DNA from: Petaurus breviceps papuanus
Lineage: Eukaryota; Chordata; Mammalia; Diprotodontia; Petauridae
Direction of reading: 5' to 3'
Assembly (NCBI GenBank): GCA_028583685.1
Contig: JAMXIF010000003.1
Location: 80,593,333 to 80,657,332 of the forward strand
Length of the DNA stretch: 64,000 nt
The notes beneath the pieces were generated by a model, which saw nothing but the letters and a program-made list of their open reading frames with translations, did no database searches and was not told the DNA's origin. This document shows, in pieces, positions 58,525-64,000 of this stretch. Numbering within the stretch: the stretch's first letter is position 1; each line of letters begins with the position of its first letter. Made by a program: the position numbers and the translations under genes.

Positions 58525-58843
58525 GGGGCGGCCAGGTAGCACAGCAAGTAAGAGCACCGGCTCCAGTGTTGAGAAGACCTGGAGATCGAATCCTGGGCTC
58601 AGACACTTAGCACCCACCCAGAAACACCTGGCCATGTAACCTTGAGCAAGTTACTTAACCCCAATTGCTTAGGGGTGGTCAGGTGGCTCAGCGAGTAAGA
58701 GCACCGGCTCCAGTGTTGGGATCAACCCGGATATCGAATCCCGGGCTCAGGTGCTCAGCACCACACCCAGAAATAACTGGCTGTGTAACCTTGAGCAAGT
58801 TACTTAACCCTGATTGCTTAAAATAAAAAAAAATTAAAAAAAA
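58525..58843 (+). mobile_element. Dimeric marsupial tRNA-SINE
   Basis: Two complete monomers (58525-58671 and 58672-58843), both with the 'gctccagtgttg' body, join head to tail. The first ends 'ccccaattgctta' with no A-tail; only the second carries one. The unit sits between perfect 15-bp copies of 'aagaaaacctatgtg' (58510-58524 and 58844-58858), so both monomers arrived in one event, into the HAL1 3' UTR. Confidence 0.88.
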
Positions 58844-58977
58844 AAGAAAACCTATGTGATAAATAATACTCATTGTGTTGAGAATTGTCCATCTTTTCTT
58901 TGCTTCCTTCTGAGTTTTCTTTTGTTCTCTGCTGTGAACTTTACTTTGTTCTTTTTCCCCTCCTCCCACAACTCCCC

Positions 58978-59105
58978 AAGGCTATAATAAAGTTTAGATA
59001 TGTTTCTCTATAGTTATCAATATATACATATCCTTCCCCACCCCCCCAAAAGGTTACAATAAAGTTTAGATATGTTTCTCCATAGTTATAGATATATGCA
59101 TACAT
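58978..59105. repeat. 72-bp tandem duplication in HAL1 3' UTR
   Basis: 'aaggctataataaagtttag' at 58978 recurs as 'aaggttacaataaagtttag' at 59050, both continuing through 'atatgtttctc(t/c)atagtta'. Confidence 0.85.
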
Positions 59106-59829
59106 ATATACATACATATATAGACATATACATTCCCAAACCTATTCTACTCTTGATCTTTGTTTTTTTTGTATATGCATATTTCTTTCTTAACCCTCTT
59201 GCCTCCTCTACTTTATTTTTGCCCACTACCTTGCCTACTTATGACTTGCCTACTGCCCACCAAGGATCCCTCCCCTATCCTCTCATTCCCATAAATCTAA
59301 ATACACTTCTATACCCCTATTTGCCTATTCTCTTACCCTCCCCTCTAAAGATCCCTCCCTTGTCCTGTCTCCCTTCCCTATGCCCCCACCATTTTATTTC
59401 TTCTGAATTTAGAAGACTTCTATGCTCTTTTGAATATATATGTATTGTTCCCTCTTACACCCAATGAAAGTAGATGACCAGAACTATCAGCCCTCCTCCC
59501 CCATCTAATTCCTATGTATCAGTTCTTTCTCTTGCACCTCATTTGTATAAAATAATTGCTCTTTTTAGTTGTTCCTAAATGGATTTACTTTTTAAATTCA
59601 TATCATGCCCAGGTTTTCCCCAATCTTTCTTATGAAACACACAATTATTAATAAAAATTTTAGACATAAATTTTACATTTCACATATATAAAAAGTAAAG
59701 AGTCTGTCCTTATGGATCCCTTATAATCAGCCTTTGTTGTGTACTTTATATTTATTGTGGTTCTTGTTTGTAAAATCGTCTACTTTCAGGATTTTTTAAC
59801 AAAGTCTTGAAAATCTGAGAGTTTATCAA

Positions 59830-60135
59830 ATGTCCATTTTTTTTTCATTCAAGATACTAGTTAACTTTGTAGGGTATGATATTTTTGACTGGAGCCCCAG
59901 TTCTTTTGCTCTTCAATATGATGTATTCCAAGAACTGAGGTCTTTTAATGTTTCTGCTGCTAGATTTTGTGTAATTCTAATTGTGGCACCATCATATTTA
60001 AATTGTTTTAATCTTGGTGCTTTTAATAGTTTTTCCTTGAGCTGGGGATTTCAGAATTTAACTGATATTCCTATGAGTTTTCCTCATAGGATCTCTTTTA
60101 ACTGGTGATCAATGCATTTTTTTTTCTATTTTACT
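59830..60135 (-). pseudogene. HAL1 ORF1 C-terminal domain, decayed
   Basis: The translated minus strand gives Q-F-K-Y-D-G-A-T-I-R-I-T, then L-A-A-E-T-L and I-S-Y-P-T-K-L, matching the L1 ORF1p C-terminal RNA-binding domain (human: I-R-L-T-A-D-L-S-A-E-T-L ... R-I-S-Y-P-A-K-L). Stops and frame changes are visible. Confidence 0.75.
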
Positions 60136-60150
60136 TTCCCCCCTTGTTCT

Positions 60151-60841
60151 TTTTTTCTTTTTTTTTGTCTTTATTAATTTGTTTGTTTACTTTTAGTTTA
60201 CAAGATTCAATTCCACAATTCCCTTGCATTTCAAATTTTCTCTCCCTACCTCCCTCTCCCCCCCCCATGATGGTATACAATCAAGTATAGGATCTGCAAA
60301 TACTTTCACATTAGACATTAGTCAGATTATAAGGACGGATTGTATCAGATGTAATGAAAAATGGTAAAGAGGAAACAAAACCAAATAAGAAAAAGAAAAA
60401 GAACAGGTAGTTTGCTTCAATCTGGATTCATACTCAGTTCTTTCTAGTTCTTTCTCAGGATGTAGACATCTCTCTTCATCATGAGTCTTTTGGGATTGAC
60501 TGCATTGCTGAGAAGAGTTCAGTCTATCAAAGTTGGTCATCACACATATGTTGTGTCTGTAATTGTGTACAAATTTCTCTTGGCTCTACTCTTCTCACTC
60601 AGCATCAGTTCATATAAGCCTCTCCAGGTAAATATGAAGACCGTCTGCTCCTCGTTTCTTATAGCACAATAGTATTCCATTATGTGCATATACCACAACT
60701 TGTTCAGCCATTCCCCAATTGATGGGCATCCCCTTAATTTCCAATTCTTTGCCACCACAAAAAGAGCTGCTATAAATATTTTTGTACATATGAGTCTTCC
60801 TCCCACTTCTATGATCTCTTTGGGATATAACCCTAAAAGTA
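60151..60841 (-). mobile_element. 5'-truncated L1 nested in HAL1 ORF1
   Basis: A minus-strand insertion with a poly(T) at 60151 (its A-tail), the 3' UTR, then the ORF2 C-terminus up to 60841. 'ttccccccttgttct' at 60136-60150 and 60842-60856 is a perfect 15-bp target-site duplication. It separates the HAL1 coiled coil from its C-terminal domain. Confidence 0.93.
60540..60841 (-). pseudogene. L1 ORF2 C-terminus (about 100 codons, 5'-truncated)
   Basis: Open from the truncation point to a stop: L-L-G-L-Y-P-K-E, then IFIAALFVVAKNWKL, GCPSIGEWLNKLWY, MEYYCAIRN and LSEKSRAKRNLY. Human L1 ORF2 has FIAALFIIAKTWKQ, CPSVGEWINKLWY and MEYYSALKRNE. This cysteine-poor C-terminal segment follows the reverse transcriptase and carries no catalytic residues. 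It has no start codon of its own from the element, so it is not a gene. Confidence 0.85.
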
Positions 60842-60856
60842 TTCCCCCCTTGTTCT

Positions 60857-61194
60857 AATGCTTTTCACTTTGCCCAATTCTAATTTTCAAAGTGTCATTT
60901 TCTACCTTAAGTTTCTGGATCTCCTTTTCTAACTGGTTTTCTTTCCTTTCATACCCTTCTTGTTTTTCTTGGATTATTCTTATTTTCTTTTTTAGTTTTT
61001 CCTCTATTTCTGTCATTTGATTTTTGAAGTCTTTCTTAAGGTCTTCTATACATTCTTTTTGGACAGGTGACCATTTGATGTTACTCTTTGGGGGGGTTAT
61101 TTACTTCAGTTTCCTCCTTTGAAGATGAACCTCACTCATCTCTATTCCCATAATAGGTTTCTATGGTTGGATTCTTTCTCCTTTGCCTTTGCAT
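60857..61194 (-). pseudogene. HAL1 ORF1 N-terminus and coiled coil
   Basis: ATG at 61194 gives MQRQRRKNPTIETYYGNRDE then a stop, sharing NPT-x-x-x-Y-x-G with the L1 ORF1 at 1-111. From 61046 a frame without stops reads as a heptad-rich, K/E-rich coiled coil (E-D-L-K-K-D-F..., L-E-K-E-I-Q-K-L, L-K-I-R-I-G-Q). It is cut by the nested L1 at 60856. Confidence 0.75.
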
Positions 61195-61919
61195 TGTTTT
61201 GTGGTAATATCCTAATTATCTGTAGTCACCTCTAGCCCTGGGGTATGGGAAATGGTGCCTCTTGCCCCAGATCTTCAGTTCTCCCCTCTAGCCTGACACC
61301 AAAGTCAAACCTCCAGCCTCCTGTAAGTGCTCACAGTCAGAAGCTTTCTGCCCCACTGCTTCTGCACTTACTGGGGCTGTGCTGGTTTCTTCTCATCCCC
61401 ATGGCACAGCTGGGTCTGGCATTCCTGGTCAGTGGAGGTTCCCTCTATCAAGTGCCCAATTACCCTCACTATCTGGAGTGTAAAAGTTCTGGTGGTTGGG
61501 ACTGAGGCAGACTCTCAAATCAACTAGCTCCAGGGCTTGCCCCTTGTTATTTAAGAGGCTTGGAGCTTGCAACAGAACCTAGCCTAGAGGTATTTACTCT
61601 TCACAGGGACCAAACTTCATCCTGGGATTTTTCTTCTGATCTCAAATTGTCCCAGTGTGACTCCAGTTATGCCCCCTTTCTTATCTTCACCCATACTTTG
61701 TTTACCCTAAAGTGTTATTTTAATTCTTTTGTGGGGGAAGATCTTGAGAGCTTGGAATTTTCTGACCTACTTTGCCATCTTCCCAAAATCCTCCAGTGAA
61801 TTTCTTTTAAATTACAACCTCTCTCTTTTGACAAAATCAGTTCAAAAGTTAGTTCTTCGTGATTAAATGAATGAGTTTAATTGCAGTATTATTCTTTTGT
61901 TAGGGAACAAAACTAAAAA

Positions 61920-62280
61920 ATTATTCCTCTGAGAATAGGTCAAAGATTATCTTCCACTTGGATGCAAACTTTTCCCCTTGATGATCCTTTAAATACCTCT
62001 TCACTACAACCCTTCCCCACAATTCCCAACATGCCTCTCTAGAGGGACAAGGGACAAGCACCCAGAACAATAAGAAGCCACATGCCTGAAGCATAGTAAC
62101 AGGAGTGGAAAAAAGTTTCTTCCCCTGAGTAAAAGACGCCAAAGAGAGGTGGCAGGTATTTGTAAAAAATCCAATCATAGAATTCAGTACTGGTTGATCT
62201 GATGTCATTTCCCAGGGCATGCATTTCTTCATTTGGAGACAATCTGGGGAGTTTTACCTCCAACTCCAGAGCTCAACAGA
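61920..62280 (-). repeat. Unknown repeat, copy 1 of a diverged pair
   Basis: 62135-62265 shares 'agaggtggcaggt', 'gtcattt(c/t)ccaggg' and 'tctggggagttttacct' with 62985-63110 in the same order and orientation. Family not recognised. Confidence 0.6.
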
Positions 62281-62549
62281 TGAAGCAATAATAAGTGACT
62301 GGGGAAACATTACTCCACTAGTCCATCACTAGACCTCAAAGTAGGCTGCTAAATGCTATGATTTAAAGAGTGCTGGGAACTTCTCCCAGCTCCAAAATAT
62401 CTCCCCATTAGTGCTTGAAATGACTTCTTTGACTTTGACTCACTACCTGATGTTCCAACAATTAGAGATTCAGTCCATAAATCCTCTTTTAACATGCAAA
62501 TACTTTGATGAGGAACTCTTCACAGAGTGTATTTTTGTGATCTCCTTTT

Positions 62550-62793
62550 GTTTTTGTTCATTCATGTCCAACTCTTTGTGATGTCTTTTGGGGTTTTCTT
62601 AGCAAAGATACTAGAGAGGTCTGCCATTTCCTTCTCCAGCTGATTTTACAGATGAGGAACTGAGGCAATTGGGGTTAAGTGACTTGCCCAGGGTCACACA
62701 GCTAGTAAGTGTCAGGCCAGATTTAAACTCAGAAAGATAAGTCTGCATGACTCCAGGTCCAGCACTCTATCTACTGTGCTACCTAGCTTCCCC
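62550..62793 (-). mobile_element. Marsupial SINE with RTE-like tail
   Basis: 'gtttttgttcattcatgtcc', 'ttggggttttcttagcaaag', 'ctgccatttccttctccagc', 'taagtgacttgcccagggtc', 'gctacctagcttcccc' head. 'tgatct' flanks both sides. Confidence 0.88.
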
Positions 62794-62879
62794 TGATCTG
62801 CTAGGACCTAGCTGACAGAAGGGATTTACCTTGTGGAGGAAATGTGTAAAATAACTTTGTTCTCTGTGTTTCTAGATAT

Positions 62880-63115
62880 GTATGGGAAGGAAGCTGACAC
62901 TTTAGACAGCCAGATGGGAGCATTATGGCATTAGCTGCCTAGAGAGGAGGAACACAAAAGGTATGGAAGGAAAGAAACTAAAGGGAGGTGGGAGGTGTTT
63001 GCTGAGATCCAGCCTTGGAAGTCAGTACTCACTGACCTGAAGTCATTTTCCAGGGTATGAGCTTCTTCATTTGCAACCAGTCTGGGGAGTTTTACCTTGA
63101 ACTCCAGGATTTTCA
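62880..63115 (-). repeat. Unknown repeat, copy 2 of a diverged pair
   Basis: Partner of 61920-62280, about 850 bp away. The reading frames over both are similar only because the DNA is. Confidence 0.6.
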
Positions 63116-63336
63116 TCTTTTACTACTACTTTACTGCTACTACTGCTTTTACTACTACTTTCTAAACTTCCATCATCACTAAACTTCTGTACCATCTGGA
63201 CCTTCCCAGTGTCTGTACCAGTTTGGTTCCCTGATTGCAAAGACCTGTATCTAGACAGTTACAAAAAGGACCAAACTGACTAGTGTGCCAGCCTTGGAGT
63301 GAGGCATTCTGCCTCTGACATTTAACTAGCTGCTAA

Positions 63337-63410
63337 ACCAATGGTTACTTAACTTTAATTTGTGGGTTTAAAGGTTTAATGTCGAAAATTACAAAGGTTT
63401 TTACCTCTGG
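63337..63410. repeat. Unknown 74-bp insertion, copy 2
   Basis: Interrupts the MIR-type SINE between 'aactagctgctaa' (63324-63336) and 'aactagctgttaa' (63411-63423), a 13-bp target-site duplication with one mismatch. Related to 58178-58254. No A-tail, no clear inverted ends. Confidence 0.75.
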
Positions 63411-63484
63411 AACTAGCTGTTAAGCCTGGGCAAGTTTCTTAACTTCTCTGAGTCTCATTTTTCTCCTTTGAAGAGTGAAGGTGT

Positions 63485-63650
63485 GGGGTGGCTAGGTGGC
63501 GCAGTGAGTAAAGAGCTGGCCCCGGAATCAGGAGGACCTGAGTTCGGTTCTGGCCTCAGACATTTAACACCCACACAAAAAACTAGCCGTGTAACCTTGG
63601 GCAAGTTACTTAACCCCAATTGCCCTCCAAAAGGCAAAAAAAAAAAAAAA
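63485..63650 (+). mobile_element. Marsupial tRNA-SINE, young
   Basis: 'ggggtggctaggtggcgcag', B-box 'gagttcggttctggcctc', 'gcaagttacttaaccccaat', A-tail. A perfect 13-bp target-site duplication 'agagtgaaggtgt' lies at 63472-63484 and 63651-63663. Confidence 0.93.
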
Positions 63651-63788
63651 AGAGTGAAGGTGTTGAGCTAAATGTCTTTTGACCCCTCTTCCAACCTTAC
63701 AATCTATGATCCCATGGTCTAGAACTTCTTTCTCTAATTTTGCCACTGTAAGTGTGTCTTTTTACTTTAAATACATAGACCAGAACCT

Positions 63789-63815
63789 ATATATATATAT
63801 ATATATATATATATT
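63789..63815. repeat. (AT)n microsatellite
   Basis: Pure AT run. The remaining sequence to 64000 is AT-rich and unassigned. Confidence 0.95.
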
Positions 63816-64000
63816 TCTAGAGTTTATTTATAAGAAAAAATAAAATATATACAAATTTAAATGTACAAAAATAAATTATATACAAAATACTTCAGTTTAA
63901 AATAATCATAAGTGCATATACATGACATCTACTTTATTTAAGACTGATAAACACCTAAAACTGGGTTATATTTTCCATATGTAGTTTGTCCATGATTCTC

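Larger units (their letters stand above)
58319..61793 (-). mobile_element. HAL1 (half-L1) element, full length, with nested insertions
   Basis: Minus-strand order: 5' UTR from 61793 ('ggaggattttgggaagatgg'), ORF1 start at 61194, coiled coil, ORF1 C-terminal domain to about 59830, then about 1.2 kb of 3' UTR to a poly(T) (element A-tail) at 58319. No ORF2 is present between ORF1 and the tail. 'cagtgaatttct' at 58307-58318 and 61794-61805 is an exact 12-bp target-site duplication. Removing the nested L1 and dimeric SINE leaves about 2.4 kb, close to known HAL1 sizes. ORF1 is no longer intact. Confidence 0.8.
63265..63715 (+). mobile_element. MIR-type SINE with two insertions
   Basis: 'ccagccttggagtgaggcat' head, 'gcctgggcaagtttcttaac', 'ctctgagtctcatttttctc', resuming at 63664 with 'tgagctaaatgtcttttgac' and 'cttccaacc'. 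Split first by a 74-bp insertion and then by a tRNA-SINE. Confidence 0.65.

Noticed and set aside
59072-59467. 131-codon plus-strand frame with membrane-like hydrophobic runs
   Set aside because: It lies antisense in the HAL1 3' UTR and starts in a TA-rich microsatellite.
63485-63650. Possible tRNA gene (A- and B-box-like motifs)
   Set aside because: The promoter boxes are those of the tRNA-derived SINE; no cloverleaf, and it has an A-tail and target-site duplication.

Overview
The window looks like non-coding (intergenic or intronic) DNA from a marsupial. It is AT-rich, has no intact host gene, and its repeats set the diagnosis. There are tRNA-headed SINEs of the marsupial MAR1/WSINE kind (heads like 'ggcagctaggtggc', B-box 'gttcaaatc'), a subset of which carry an RTE/BovB-like tail ending in '(aac)n'. 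There are also CORE-SINE/MIR copies, L2 and L3/CR1 LINEs, marsupial-type L1s and ORF2-less HAL1 ('half-L1') elements. No Alu, B1 or other placental SINEs were seen. Family names come from memory of consensus sequences, not from a database search.

Layout. 1-827 is the 5' end of a minus-strand L1, with the first 37 codons of its ORF1 running off the window edge. 2.3-4.6 kb is a plus-strand L1 with a large internal deletion, several SINE insertions and a GATA array holding a 10-N gap. 4.9-8.8 kb is a minus-strand HAL1-like/L1 composite, interrupted by a solo LTR and by one of two copies of a 240-bp unknown repeat. 9-27 kb is mostly old SINE/LINE debris, with a small minisatellite, a possible Y-box-protein retropseudogene fragment (13.98-14.23 kb) and a possible exon (18.25 kb). 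27-34.7 kb is dominated by L2 and L3/CR1 debris. 34.7-45 kb has long unassigned stretches, an L1 3' end, a hAT-like MITE and a second possible exon (44.60 kb). 45-55 kb has more MITEs, RTE-tailed SINEs and a 184-bp duplication with an offset of exactly 1300 bp. 56-57.5 kb has two L1 3' ends in opposite orientation. 58.3-61.8 kb is the best-resolved object: a full-length minus-strand HAL1 bounded by 12-bp target-site duplications, with a dimeric SINE and a 5'-truncated L1 nested inside it. The last 2 kb hold more SINEs and a 74-bp insertion with its own target-site duplication.

I found no operon, CRISPR, toxin, viral gene set or new protein system. The reading frames over 60 codons are translations of repeats or antisense repeats, or are unremarkable for AT-rich DNA. 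The interest lies in retrotransposon structure and insertion history. The two exon candidates are weak and rest on splice-site-like context alone.
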